Positions 23,677-31,994 of a stretch of DNA of 64,000 nucleotides are shown in pieces. Each line of letters opens with the position of its first letter. The stretch's first letter is position 1. This DNA is from Streptomyces klenkii. Its GTDB lineage: Bacteria > Actinomycetota > Actinomycetes > Streptomycetales > Streptomycetaceae. The DNA is taken from contig NZ_RBAM01000005.1 in the NCBI RefSeq assembly GCF_003626645.1, forward strand, positions 62,001-126,000, written 5' to 3'. Under the pieces are notes generated by a model that was given only the letters and a program-made list of their open reading frames with translations, did not search any database and was not told where the DNA came from. The position numbers and the translations under genes are program-made.

Positions 23677-24935
23677 AAGCCTTAAGGACCGCCCACCGCG
23701 CCCGGGGCACCGGCACCACCGCCCCCGACGACGGCTTCGGCGTCCGCCTGATGACGCCGCTGCTCCTGGGCTCCGTCCTCAACCCCCTCAACAGCACCAT
23801 GATCGCCACCGGCCTGGTGGCGATCGGCCACGACTTCGGCACCGGCCCCTCCGGCACCGGATGGCTGCTGTCCTCCCTCTACCTCGCCAGCGCCGTCGGC
23901 CAGCCCGTCATGGGCCGCCTGGCCGACTCCCTCGGCCCCCGCCGCGTGTTCCTGGCGGGCCTCGTCCTCGTCTGCGCCGCCGGACTGCTCGGCACGCTCG
24001 CGCCCGGCTTCGGATGGGTGATCGCCGCCCGCGTCCTGCTGGGCCTCGGCACCTCGGCCGCGTACCCGGCCGCGATGGCCGTGCTGCGCGCCGAGTCCCT
24101 GCGCACCGGCCGTCCCGCACCCCGCCCCGTGATGGGCCGCCTCTCGCTCGCCGCCCTCGGCAGCGCGGCCCTCGGCCCCACGCTCGGCGGGCTCCTCACC
24201 GCGACCACCGGCTGGCGGGGCATCTTCGCGGTCAACGTCCCCCTGGCCCTCCTCGCGCTCGCGGCTGCCCTCCCGTGGCTCCCGCACGACCGGCAGCGCC
24301 CGGCCGGCGACGGGCCCCGCCCCGTACAGCAGGCGCAGCGGTCCGGCGGCCCGGCTCCGTCCCGGCCCGCCCTCCTGCGCACCTACCTGCGCCACGGGCT
24401 CGCCTACCTGTCCATCTACGCCTGCCTCTACGGGTACTCCCAATGGCTGGAGGAGTCCCACGGCTACACCTCCTTCCAGACCGGCCTGGTCATGCTGCCG
24501 ATGTCCCTCGCGGCCGCCGCCTGCTCCCTGCTCGGCGCCCGGACGAAGGGCCTGCGCGCCCCGCTCACCACGGCCGCCGCCCTGCTCGCCGCGGGCAGCG
24601 GCGTCCTGGTGGTCACCACCGGCGGCGCACCACTGGCCGCGCTGCTCGTCGCCGCCGCGCTGTTCGGCATCCCCCAGGGCCTGTTCGCCACCGGCAACCA
24701 GGCCGCCGTCTACGCCCAGGCCCGGCCCGACCGCGTCGGGTCCGCGGCCGGGCTGCAACGCACCGCCCAGTACGCGAGCGCGATGGCCGCCACCGGCCTG
24801 CTCGCCCTCTGCTTCGGGCAGCGGGCGGGCGACGCCGGACTCCACCGGCTCGCCGCCGTCACCGGCGTGCTGAACCTGCTGCTGCTCGCCCTCACCGCCA
24901 CCGACCGCGCCCTGCGCGCCCCCTCCCGCACCTGA
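23673..24935 (+). CDS. MFS transporter (DHA2-like drug exporter)
   Basis: A 420-residue multi-helix membrane protein. NPLNSTMIATGLVAIGHDFG and the loop motif GRLADSLGPRRVFLAGL identify the major facilitator superfamily drug:H+ antiporter group, with LAALGSAALGPTLGGLLTATTGWRGIFAVNVPLAL the conserved motif-C region. Substrate is unknown. It is translationally coupled to marR and followed after 23 bp by the isochorismatase-like gene. Confidence 0.9.
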   Translation: MKALRTAHRARGTGTTAPDDGFGVRLMTPLLLGSVLNPLNSTMIATGLVAIGHDFGTGPSGTGWLLSSLYLASAVGQPVMGRLADSLGPRRVFLAGLVLVCAAGLLGTLAPGFGWVIAARVLLGLGTSAAYPAAMAVLRAESLRTGRPAPRPVMGRLSLAALGSAALGPTLGGLLTATTGWRGIFAVNVPLALLALAAALPWLPHDRQRPAGDGPRPVQQAQRSGGPAPSRPALLRTYLRHGLAYLSIYACLYGYSQWLEESHGYTSFQTGLVMLPMSLAAAACSLLGARTKGLRAPLTTAAALLAAGSGVLVVTTGGAPLAALLVAAALFGIPQGLFATGNQAAVYAQARPDRVGSAAGLQRTAQYASAMAATGLLALCFGQRAGDAGLHRLAAVTGVLNLLLLALTATDRALRAPSRT

Positions 24936-24958
24936 CCCGGAAACGGAGCCCACGGCCC

Positions 24959-25522
24959 ATGCCCGTCACCACGCTCGACAAGACCACCGCCCTCGTCCTG
25001 ATCGACCTCCAGAAGGGCATCGTCGCCCTGCCCACCGCCCATCCCTCCGGGGAGATCGTCGAACGCGGCGCCCGCCTGGCCGCCGCCTTCCGCGACCACG
25101 GCCTGCCGGTCGTCCTCGTCCGCGTCACCGGTGCCGCGCCCGGCCGCTCCGAGACGCCCCTGCGCGGCGGGGAGTTCCCGGCGGACTTCGCCGAGCTGCT
25201 GCCCGAACTCGGCCGCGCGGAGGGCGACATCGTGGTCACCAAGCACACGTGGGGCGCGTTCCACGCCACCGACCTCGACCTCCAGCTGCGCCGCCGCGGC
25301 GTCACCCAGGTCGTCCTCGCGGGGATCGCGACCGGCGCGGGCGTGGAGTCCACCGCCCGGGCCGCCCACGAGCACGGCTACCACGTGACGGTCGTGACCG
25401 ACGCGGTCACCGACACCGACCCGGAGGTGCACCGCACCGCCGTCGAAAGGATCTTCCCGCGCCTCGCGGAGACCGGCACGGCGGACGAGGTGATCAAGCT
25501 GCTGGGCCGGCAGGACCGGTGA
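24959..25522 (+). CDS. Isochorismatase-like hydrolase lacking the catalytic Cys
   Basis: A 187-residue protein of the isochorismatase/cysteine-hydrolase fold. The Asp of LVLIDLQKGI and the Lys of VVTKHTWGAF are present. The usual GxATxxCVxxTA motif reads GIATGAGVESTARAA, so the nucleophilic Cys of nicotinamidase-type members is Gly. True isochorismatases also lack this Cys, so vinyl-ether hydrolysis or a non-catalytic role is possible, whereas a Cys-dependent amidase is unlikely. It is the third gene of the marR-MFS unit and may act on the exported compound. Confidence 0.85.
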   Translation: MPVTTLDKTTALVLIDLQKGIVALPTAHPSGEIVERGARLAAAFRDHGLPVVLVRVTGAAPGRSETPLRGGEFPADFAELLPELGRAEGDIVVTKHTWGAFHATDLDLQLRRRGVTQVVLAGIATGAGVESTARAAHEHGYHVTVVTDAVTDTDPEVHRTAVERIFPRLAETGTADEVIKLLGRQDR

Positions 25523-25534
25523 GGCTCCCGGGCC

Positions 25535-26626
25535 TCACCACACCCAGTCCGCCGCCGCGAACCCGCCCACGATCGCGGCGGCGGCCAGGGAGTACCCCAG
25601 GAGCCCGTAGACGGCTCCCTTGTGGTGGTACGTCTCCACCCGCGCGGGGTCGACGCCCTGCACCGTCCAGCGCCAGGGCACCACCGTGCCCACCACCGCC
25701 AGCAGCACGTAGGCCAGGGTGAGCAGGTGGAGCCAGTCGAGGAGCGTGAGCCCCACGCTGCTGGTCACCACCGCACTGACCTGCTGCATGTTCAGCATGA
25801 TGACGAAGAGGCCGCCGCCGAGCAGCCCCAGCCGGCTCTGGAGGGAGTCCAGCCGCTCGCCCATGGCGAGCTCCTCGTTGTGCGAGGGCAGCAGGAAGGT
25901 GGCGGTGACGACGAGCACCATGAGGTACAGCGGGCCGGTCAGCTTCAGGAAGGCGGTGGGGTCGTCGCGCTCCAGGCCGATCCGGATGCGCACCTGGCTG
26001 TGCGTGACGCCTGATCCCGGCCGGAGGGAGGGGTCGCCGAAGTTCGTGGGGAAGCGGTGTTCCGTGGCGACCAGCCGGAAGCCGGTGACGCGCCAGCCGG
26101 ACGGGGCGACGCCCTCGCTGACGGCGGAGTTCGCGTTGTCGGGCACGAACCGGAACTCGTCCAGCGGCCGGCCGGCGCTCACCACCACCTCGATCCGCTG
26201 CTCGTCGAAGGGGAAGGCCCGGGCGTCCCAGTTCTGCCGGAACGTTCCCTGGAGCAGCATGACGTCCCGGACGCCGCCCGGGTGGACGGTCACCACCGGG
26301 TCGCCCTTCTCCGGGCTGCTGACATTGCTGAAGGAGACCTTGGGCAGCGGGTCCAGGTCGCGCTCGGGGCACACGGACCAGAGGCGGAACCGCGCGGCGA
26401 AGGTGTGCTTCGCGGGGTCGATGTCGTACAGGTCGCTGAGGTAGGCGCCCAGCGTGCACGTGGGTGTCCCGGCGGCCCGGGCGGCCTGGGCCGCGTGCGC
26501 CGCCGGTCCCGTCAGCAGCCCCCACAACCCCCACAGCGCGCCCGCCAGGGCCGTCAGGAGGGCCAGGGAGGCCGTCAGTGCCCTCCTGGGGCCGGACCGC
26601 CGTCCCGTGTGCTCCCCCGCAGCCAT
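25535..26626 (-). CDS. Prokaryotic pentameric ligand-gated ion channel (Cys-loop) homologue
   Basis: A 363-residue protein with a signal or anchor segment (17-48), a beta-rich extracellular domain (about 55-222) and four transmembrane helices (about 228-248, 265-287, 292-315 and 338-360). Family landmarks are GAYLSDLYDIDPAKHTFAARFRLW (beta1-beta2) and FPFDEQRIEV (138-147), the FPFDxQ of the Cys-loop. SRLGLLGGGLFVIMLNMQQ precedes LTLLDWLHLLTLAYVLL, matching the M2-M3 pattern with its LTxxD. The pore-lining helix is less polar than in GLIC, so it may be a channel-like receptor with low conductance. It follows the secreted gamma-glutamyltransferase by 78 bp on the same strand. ATG 26626 is preferred over TTG 26659. 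Confidence 0.78.
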   Translation of the reverse strand: MAAGEHTGRRSGPRRALTASLALLTALAGALWGLWGLLTGPAAHAAQAARAAGTPTCTLGAYLSDLYDIDPAKHTFAARFRLWSVCPERDLDPLPKVSFSNVSSPEKGDPVVTVHPGGVRDVMLLQGTFRQNWDARAFPFDEQRIEVVVSAGRPLDEFRFVPDNANSAVSEGVAPSGWRVTGFRLVATEHRFPTNFGDPSLRPGSGVTHSQVRIRIGLERDDPTAFLKLTGPLYLMVLVVTATFLLPSHNEELAMGERLDSLQSRLGLLGGGLFVIMLNMQQVSAVVTSSVGLTLLDWLHLLTLAYVLLAVVGTVVPWRWTVQGVDPARVETYHHKGAVYGLLGYSLAAAAIVGGFAAADWVW

Positions 26627-26704
26627 GTCAGGAACGTGGCCCGGACCCCGGCGGCCCAACCGGCGGCCCGGACCGATACGCCCATGTGGGTGATGCGCAC
26701 GCCC

Positions 26705-28549
26705 TCAGCGGGTGGGAGCGTGCCCGCTCGGCCGCACCACCATCGCCGAGCCCCCGCCGCGCCGGGTCCGCTCGGCCGCGGCCACCCAGCGGCCGTCCGG
26801 CAGCCGCTGCACGGCGGTCGCCGCGCCGATCTCGGGGTTGAGCTTGAAGGCGTGCCCGATGCGCTCCAGCCGGCCGCGCAACGCGCTGTCCCACAGGCCC
26901 GGTTCCAGCTCGGTGGCCGCCGCGTTGCGCTGGCTGGCGCGCGGCGCCGCGATCGCGTCGACGAGCGGCATCCCGCGGTCGACGTGGTTGAGGAGCGTCT
27001 GGAGCACCGTGGTGATGATCGTCGCGCCGCCGGGGGAACCGAGGGCGAACGCGGGCCGCCCGTGGTCGAGGACGATCGTGGGCGAGATCGACGAGCGCGG
27101 GCGCTTGCCCGGGCCCGGCAGGTTGGGGTCGTGGACGCCCGGCGTGACGGGGGTGAAGGAGAAGTCGGTCAGCTCGTTGTTGAGCAGGAAACCGCGGCCG
27201 GGGACGGTGATGCCGCTGCCGCCGGTCTGCTCGATGGTGAGCGTGTACGCGACGACGTTGCCCCACTTGTCGGCGGCCGTCAGGTGAGTGGTGTGCTCGC
27301 CCTCGTACGGGGTGGGCGCGGCCTTGCCGTGCGCGCCGCAGGGCACCGGGCGGCGCGGGTCGCCGGGCGCGAGCGGGCTCTTCAGCACGGCGTCGTCCTT
27401 GACGAGGCAGGCGCGGGCGTCGGCGAACCGCTGGGAGGTGAGGGCCTTCGCGGGCACGTCCTCGAAGGCCGGGTCGCCGACCCAGCGGTTGCGGTCGGCG
27501 AACGCGATCCGGCTCGCCTCGATGTAACGGTGCAGGTACGTCTTCTCGTCGGCCTTCGAAAGGTCGCCCCTCTCCAGGATGTTGAGGGCCTCGGCGACCG
27601 TGGTGCCGCCGGAGGAAGAGGGCCCGATGCCGTAGACGTCGAGTCCCCGGTACGACGTACGCGTCGGCGCCCGGCGCTCCGCCCCGTACGCGCGCAGGTC
27701 CCGCTCCGTCAGGTCGCCGGGGCGGGCGACGCGCCCGGACGCGGGGTCGACGGGGGGCTTGCGTACGGTCCGCACGATGTCCCGGCCGAGCTCGCCGCGG
27801 TAGAGGGCGTCCACGCCGCGCTCGCCGAGCAGGGCGTACGTCCGGGCCAGGTCGGGGTTCTTGAGCGTGCTGCCGACGGCCGGCGGGGCGCCGCCGGGCA
27901 GGAACAGCTTCGCCGTGGCCGGGAAGTCCTTGAAGCGGGACTGGTTGTCGGTGGTCTGCTGGCGGAACGTGGCGTCGACGGTGAAGCCGGAGCGGGCGAT
28001 GCGCTCGGCGGGCTTCAGCACTTGGGCGAGCGAACGGCTGCCCCACGTGCGCAGGGCGGTGTCCCAGGTGGCGGGGGTGCCCGGGGTGCCCACGCTCAGG
28101 CCGCTGGTGACGGCGTCAGCGAACGGCAGGGGTTTGCCGTTCTCCAGGAAGAGGTTCTTGTCCGCGCTGAGCGGGGCCCGTTCGCGGCCGTCGAGGGTGG
28201 AGACCTGGCGGCGCTTCGCGTCGTAGTACACGAAGTAGCCGCCTCCGCCGATGCCCGCGGAGTACGGCTCGGTGACGCCGAGGGCGGCGGCGGTGGCCAC
28301 GGCCGCGTCGACGGCGTTGCCGCCCTTGCGGAGCACTTCGATGCCGGCGGCCGAGGCGTCGGCGTCGACGCTGGCCACGGCGCCGCCGTAGCCGGCGGCG
28401 ACGGGGGTCTTGGCGGGCGTACGGGCGGCGGGCTGCCCGCCGGGCTGGGCGGCGGCGGCCGGGAGCGCGCCGAGTCCTATGACCAGGGAAGCCGTCGCGG
28501 CGAGCACGGGCAGTCGCCGGCGCGGGGGTTTCGTTCTCGGACGGGCCAT
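26705..28549 (-). CDS. ggt: Secreted gamma-glutamyltransferase
   Basis: A 614-residue exported gamma-glutamyltransferase that cleaves glutathione and other gamma-glutamyl compounds outside the cell. The signal peptide has RPRTKPPRRR, a hydrophobic core and ALPAAAA. The large-subunit blocks are EVLRKGGNAVDAAVATAAALGVTEPYSAGIGGGG and DGRERAP. The catalytic Thr is in EGEHTTHLTAADKWGNVVAYT, and PGRGFLLNNELTDFSF and GKRPRSSISPTIVL follow. ATG 28549 has GGAGG six bases upstream. A signal peptide and closer match to classical GGT distinguish it from the protein at 15289. Confidence 0.93.
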   Translation of the reverse strand: MARPRTKPPRRRLPVLAATASLVIGLGALPAAAAQPGGQPAARTPAKTPVAAGYGGAVASVDADASAAGIEVLRKGGNAVDAAVATAAALGVTEPYSAGIGGGGYFVYYDAKRRQVSTLDGRERAPLSADKNLFLENGKPLPFADAVTSGLSVGTPGTPATWDTALRTWGSRSLAQVLKPAERIARSGFTVDATFRQQTTDNQSRFKDFPATAKLFLPGGAPPAVGSTLKNPDLARTYALLGERGVDALYRGELGRDIVRTVRKPPVDPASGRVARPGDLTERDLRAYGAERRAPTRTSYRGLDVYGIGPSSSGGTTVAEALNILERGDLSKADEKTYLHRYIEASRIAFADRNRWVGDPAFEDVPAKALTSQRFADARACLVKDDAVLKSPLAPGDPRRPVPCGAHGKAAPTPYEGEHTTHLTAADKWGNVVAYTLTIEQTGGSGITVPGRGFLLNNELTDFSFTPVTPGVHDPNLPGPGKRPRSSISPTIVLDHGRPAFALGSPGGATIITTVLQTLLNHVDRGMPLVDAIAAPRASQRNAAATELEPGLWDSALRGRLERIGHAFKLNPEIGAATAVQRLPDGRWVAAAERTRRGGGSAMVVRPSGHAPTR

Positions 28550-28978
28550 CACTGCCTCCAAGGTGACGAACGGGCCCCGGAGCCTACCCGCGCGGAGACG
28601 GCGCGGCACCCCCACCGGCGCCAACCGGCGGTGCGGGGCGCCGCGGTTGCGGCGAAGCCGGGCATCCGGCCACCCCGCGACCTCACGAACCGGCCTCCGC
28701 CCGTACGGCACCACCGGACGCCGGCATCGTGGCACGCCGCCGTCGCGGCGGAGGGGAGTGACGGCCCCGCGCCATTGCGGGAACCGCACCCCGAACCACC
28801 CCCGCCGCGACGGCGCTCACGCCCCACCGGACCTGACCGGCGGCGCCGGACCGGGCTCAGCCCGTACGGCACCGCCGGACGCCGGCGTCGTGGCGCGCCG
28901 CCGTCGCGGCGGAGAGAGGTGGTCAGCCGGCCCGCGGCTCAGCAACCGGGCTCAGCCCGTACGGCCGCCGAACCGGTC
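28550..28978. repeat. 429-bp gene-free region with a duplicated 54-bp element
   Basis: Between ggt and the GDSL lipase lies 429 bp without a supported gene. A 54-bp element (CCCGTACGGCACC...GTCGCGGCGGAG) occurs at 28700-28753 and 28861-28914 with three substitutions. The sequence CGGGCTCAGCCCGTACGG occurs at about 28854 and 28949. The 3' halves (GCCGCCGTCGCGGC) can form hairpins, so they may act as tandem terminators for the lipase gene. Short ORFs across it show no protein-like features. Confidence 0.7.
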
Positions 28979-29881
28979 TCAGCGGCCGCGGGCCGCCGTG
29001 GTGACCGCGGTGGCCATCGCGGCCTCGCCCTTGGCGTTGGGGTGGAAGGGGGCCGCCGGGTTCTCCGGCTGGGCGCCCTCGACCCAGCGGTCCGCGGCGG
29101 GCTTGCACACGTCGTGGCCGAGGGTCGGCTTGTACGTGTCGGCGAAGCGGACGCCGGCCTTGCGGGCCTCGCCCAGCAGCATCGTGTTGAGCTGCTTCTC
29201 GGTGTCCCGCAGGTAAGGGACGTCGCCCGCGGCGATCGGCACGGCCGGGAAGCACCCGGCGCCGTCCTCCGGCATGATCGCCGGGTAGCCGACGAGGACG
29301 ACGCGGGCGTGCGGCGCGCGCTTGTGGACGTCCTTCAGCACCTTGGCGACCTTGGGCGCGGCACCGGCGATGCGCGCGGTGAGCTGGTCGGCGCCGCCCT
29401 CGGTGTACTTCGTGCGGCAGGGCGCGCCCGCCGGGTCCGTGGCGGACAGCTGGGCGCAGGTGCCGATGATGTCGCCGAAGCCGATGTCGTTGCCGCCGAT
29501 ACCGAGCGTGACGAGGCGGGTGCTGGTGCCGAGCGCGTTGAGCTGGGGCGCGTTGTCGCCCTGGGCGCGCCACATGTCGTCGGTCTTGGCGCCGCTGCAG
29601 CTGACGTCCTTGAAGGACGTCTGCTTCAGGGCCTTCGCCGTGAGCGCCGGGTAGTTGACGCTGGAGCGGGCGCAGTCGCCGCCGGTCTGCTCCGGGATGC
29701 CCGGGCCGGAGGTGTAGGAGTCGCCGAGGGCGACGTAGCGGGCGCCACCGGCGGGGGTCGCGGCTTCCTCCGTGCCCTCCGCCGTCGCGGTGCCGGCCGC
29801 CCCCGCCGCCAGGGCCGCCGCCGCGCCGAGCGCAGCCAGTCCCTTGCCGTACCGCCCACCACGTCCGTGCGCGTGTGCCAC
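28979..29881 (-). CDS. Secreted SGNH/GDSL lipase
   Basis: A 300-residue secreted esterase/lipase of the Streptomyces SGNH type. A signal peptide (to about residue 34, ATA|EG) is followed by YVALGDSYTSGPGIPEQTGGDCARSS with the nucleophilic Ser, GIGGNDIGFGDI (Gly and Asn blocks) and FHPNAKGEAAMA with the catalytic His. Paired cysteines fit the three disulphides of this family. The GTG start at 29881 has GGAGG six bases upstream. The gene is divergent from nsrR. Confidence 0.92.
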   Translation of the reverse strand: MAHAHGRGGRYGKGLAALGAAAALAAGAAGTATAEGTEEAATPAGGARYVALGDSYTSGPGIPEQTGGDCARSSVNYPALTAKALKQTSFKDVSCSGAKTDDMWRAQGDNAPQLNALGTSTRLVTLGIGGNDIGFGDIIGTCAQLSATDPAGAPCRTKYTEGGADQLTARIAGAAPKVAKVLKDVHKRAPHARVVLVGYPAIMPEDGAGCFPAVPIAAGDVPYLRDTEKQLNTMLLGEARKAGVRFADTYKPTLGHDVCKPAADRWVEGAQPENPAAPFHPNAKGEAAMATAVTTAARGR

Positions 29882-30013
29882 TACTGCCTCCGTGCTAAGT
29901 GCTGTCGTCCTGGACGCGTCGTGCGGTGAACGGTCCGGTGAACCATGCGACCGCCGACGCGGACGTCAGACTCGCCGGGTGGTGACCGTCTGTCAACTAA
30001 TGACCGAAGGGTT

Positions 30014-30036
30014 AATTGGATTACAAGAATCCAATT
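30014..30036. promoter_or_regulatory. Probable NsrR operator
   Basis: AATTGGATT-ACAAG-AATCCAATT is a perfect 9-5-9 inverted repeat spanning 23 bp, ending 15 bp before the nsrR start. Its 11-1-11 length matches the architecture reported for Streptomyces NsrR sites, which supports autoregulation. The hmp leader (30500-30602) contains no equally clear copy but has ATGCGCAT (30530-30537) and several GATCC repeats. Confidence 0.7.
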
Positions 30037-30051
30037 AGGTAGAGTGCAGAT

Positions 30052-30492
30052 GTGCGACTGACCAAGAGCACCGACATCGCGCTGCGCATCGCCATGCGCC
30101 TGGCCGTGACCGGCGACGACAACCCGACCACCCGCGAGGTGGCCGAGGCGGTCGGAGTGCCGTACACCCACGCCGCAAAGGTGGTCAGCAGGCTTCAGCA
30201 CATGGGCGTCGTCGAGGCCCGCCGGGGCCGCGGCGGCGGACTCACCCTCACCACCGCCGGGCGGACGGGTTCCGTCGGTCGGCTGGTGCGCGAGCTGGAG
30301 GGCGTGGGCGACGTCGTCGGCTGCGAAGACGATCCACCGTGCCCGCTGCGCGCGGCATGCCGCCTGCGCGGGGCGCTGCGCAACGCGCAGGAGGCGTTCT
30401 TCGCCGCGCTGGACCCGATCACGATCGAGGAGCTGACCGGCCCGCCGACGGGCCCGGTGCTGCTGAGTCTGGGCACCCGCACGCGGGACTGA
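30052..30492 (+). CDS. nsrR: Rrf2-family NO-sensing repressor NsrR
   Basis: A 146-residue Rrf2 regulator. The winged helix (TTREVAEAVGVPYTHAAKVVSRLQHMGVVEARRGRGGG) is followed by three cysteines, Cys91, Cys97 and Cys103 (C-x5-C-x5-C), the ligand set for the [4Fe-4S] cluster that NO destroys in Streptomyces NsrR. Loss of the cluster should derepress hmp, which lies 110 bp downstream. The start is GTG 30052, directly after the operator-like repeat. Confidence 0.93.
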   Translation: MRLTKSTDIALRIAMRLAVTGDDNPTTREVAEAVGVPYTHAAKVVSRLQHMGVVEARRGRGGGLTLTTAGRTGSVGRLVRELEGVGDVVGCEDDPPCPLRAACRLRGALRNAQEAFFAALDPITIEELTGPPTGPVLLSLGTRTRD

Positions 30493-30602
30493 AGCCCTGA
30501 AGTCCCCGGGGTTCTTCGCACAACCAAAAATGCGCATCACAGATACCAATTCAAGAGATCCAGATCCGAGATCCAAGAGACTCAAAAGATCCAGGAGCGC
30601 CG

Positions 30603-31793
30603 ATGCTGTCCACCAGGTCGACCGAGATCGTCCGCGCCACCCTCCCCGCCGTCGGGGGCGCGATCGGCGAGATCGCCCCGCTCTTCTACGAGAAGCTCTT
30701 CGCCGCCCACCCCGCGCTCCTGCGCGACCTGTTCAACCGCGGCAACCAGGCGAGCGGCACCCAGCAGCAGGCCCTCGCCGGGGCGATAGCCGCCTTCGCG
30801 ACGGCCCTGGTCGAGCACCCGGAGACCCGGCCCGACGCGATGCTCTCGCGCATCGCCCACAAGCACGTGTCGCTGGGCATCAGCCCCGATCAGTACCCGG
30901 TGGTCCGCCACCACCTCTTCGAGGCCATCGCGGAGGTGCTGGGCGACGCCGTCACCGAGGAGGTCGAGGCGGCCTGGGACGAGGTCTACTGGCTGATGGC
31001 CAACGCCCTCATCGCCCTGGAGGCCCGCCTGTACGAGCAGGCCGGAACCGCCGCCGGGGACGTCTTCCGCCCGTACCGCGTCGCCGGCCGCCTCGCGGAG
31101 ACCGCGGACGTGACCACGTACGTCGTCCAGCCGCTGGACGGCCGCCCGCTGCCCGCCTCCCGGCCCGGCCAGTACGTCTCCGTGCAGGTGCAACTCCCCG
31201 ACGGTGTACGGCAGATCCGCCAGTACAGCCTCTCCGGCCGGCCCGACGGCGCCCTCCAGTTCTCCGTCAAGCGCGTGACCGGCGAACCGGACGGCGAGGT
31301 CTCCCACCACCTGCACGACCGCGTGGCCGTCGGCGACACCCTGCTGGTCAGCGCGCCGGCCGGCGACGTCGCCCTCGACGACGGCGACGGGCCCGTCCTG
31401 CTGGCCTCGGCCGGCATCGGCTGCACCCCCATGACCGGGATGCTCTCCCACCTGGCCGCGACCGGCTCGCGCCGCCGCGTCATCTCCGTCCACGCCGACC
31501 GCAGCGAGTCCACCCACGCCTTCCGCACCGACCTGCTGCAACTCACGGAGAAGCTGCCGGACGCGGTCGCGCACGTCTGGTACGAGGAGCCCGAGGGCAC
31601 CCGGCCCGCCGACCGCACCGGCTACGCCGACCTCTCCCGCATCGACATCCCCGCGGGCACCACGGCCTACCTCTGCGGCCCGCTGCCGTTCCTCCGCTCC
31701 GTCCGCACGCAGCTCCTGGCGGCGGGGGTGGCCCCGGCCGCCATCCACTACGAGGTCTTCGGCCCGGACCTGTGGCTGGGGCAGGACGGCTGA
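30603..31793 (+). CDS. hmp: Flavohaemoglobin (nitric oxide dioxygenase)
   Basis: A 396-residue cytosolic enzyme that oxidises NO to nitrate with O2 and NAD(P)H. The globin domain (1-140) has Tyr29 and the proximal His88 in IAHKHVSLGI. The FAD domain has RQIRQYSLSG (RxYS motif) and the NAD domain ASAGIGCTPMTGML and YLCGPLPFLRSV. Length is normal for Hmp. AGGAG precedes the ATG by six bases. NsrR immediately upstream gives the expected NO-responsive pair. Confidence 0.95.
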   Translation: MLSTRSTEIVRATLPAVGGAIGEIAPLFYEKLFAAHPALLRDLFNRGNQASGTQQQALAGAIAAFATALVEHPETRPDAMLSRIAHKHVSLGISPDQYPVVRHHLFEAIAEVLGDAVTEEVEAAWDEVYWLMANALIALEARLYEQAGTAAGDVFRPYRVAGRLAETADVTTYVVQPLDGRPLPASRPGQYVSVQVQLPDGVRQIRQYSLSGRPDGALQFSVKRVTGEPDGEVSHHLHDRVAVGDTLLVSAPAGDVALDDGDGPVLLASAGIGCTPMTGMLSHLAATGSRRRVISVHADRSESTHAFRTDLLQLTEKLPDAVAHVWYEEPEGTRPADRTGYADLSRIDIPAGTTAYLCGPLPFLRSVRTQLLAAGVAPAAIHYEVFGPDLWLGQDG

Positions 31794-31823
31794 CGCGGGA
31801 CGGGGCGGAACGGCCGTCCCGCG
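31794..31823 (+). terminator. GC hairpin after hmp
   Basis: A perfect 10-bp stem CGCGGGACGG/CCGTCCCGCG with a 10-nt loop begins immediately after the hmp stop. There is no T-run, as is common for Streptomyces terminators. Confidence 0.65.
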
Positions 31824-31994
31824 CGGGGCGCCGCCGGGGCCGACTGGCGCGGGACGGCCGGCGCGGAGACCATGTCACTCACCGGTGCCCCACCCTGCAC
31901 CGGCATCCCGAATCGTTCGCACATTCGAGTGACGGGCGGTTGTCGCACCACCCAGAGGGCAGCTTCCCCGCACTCACGTCCGAGGAGGGCTCCC

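Noticed and set aside
26057..29929. 1290-residue plus-strand ORF
   Set aside because: It runs antisense through the channel homologue, ggt and lipase genes, all of which have clear family motifs on the minus strand.
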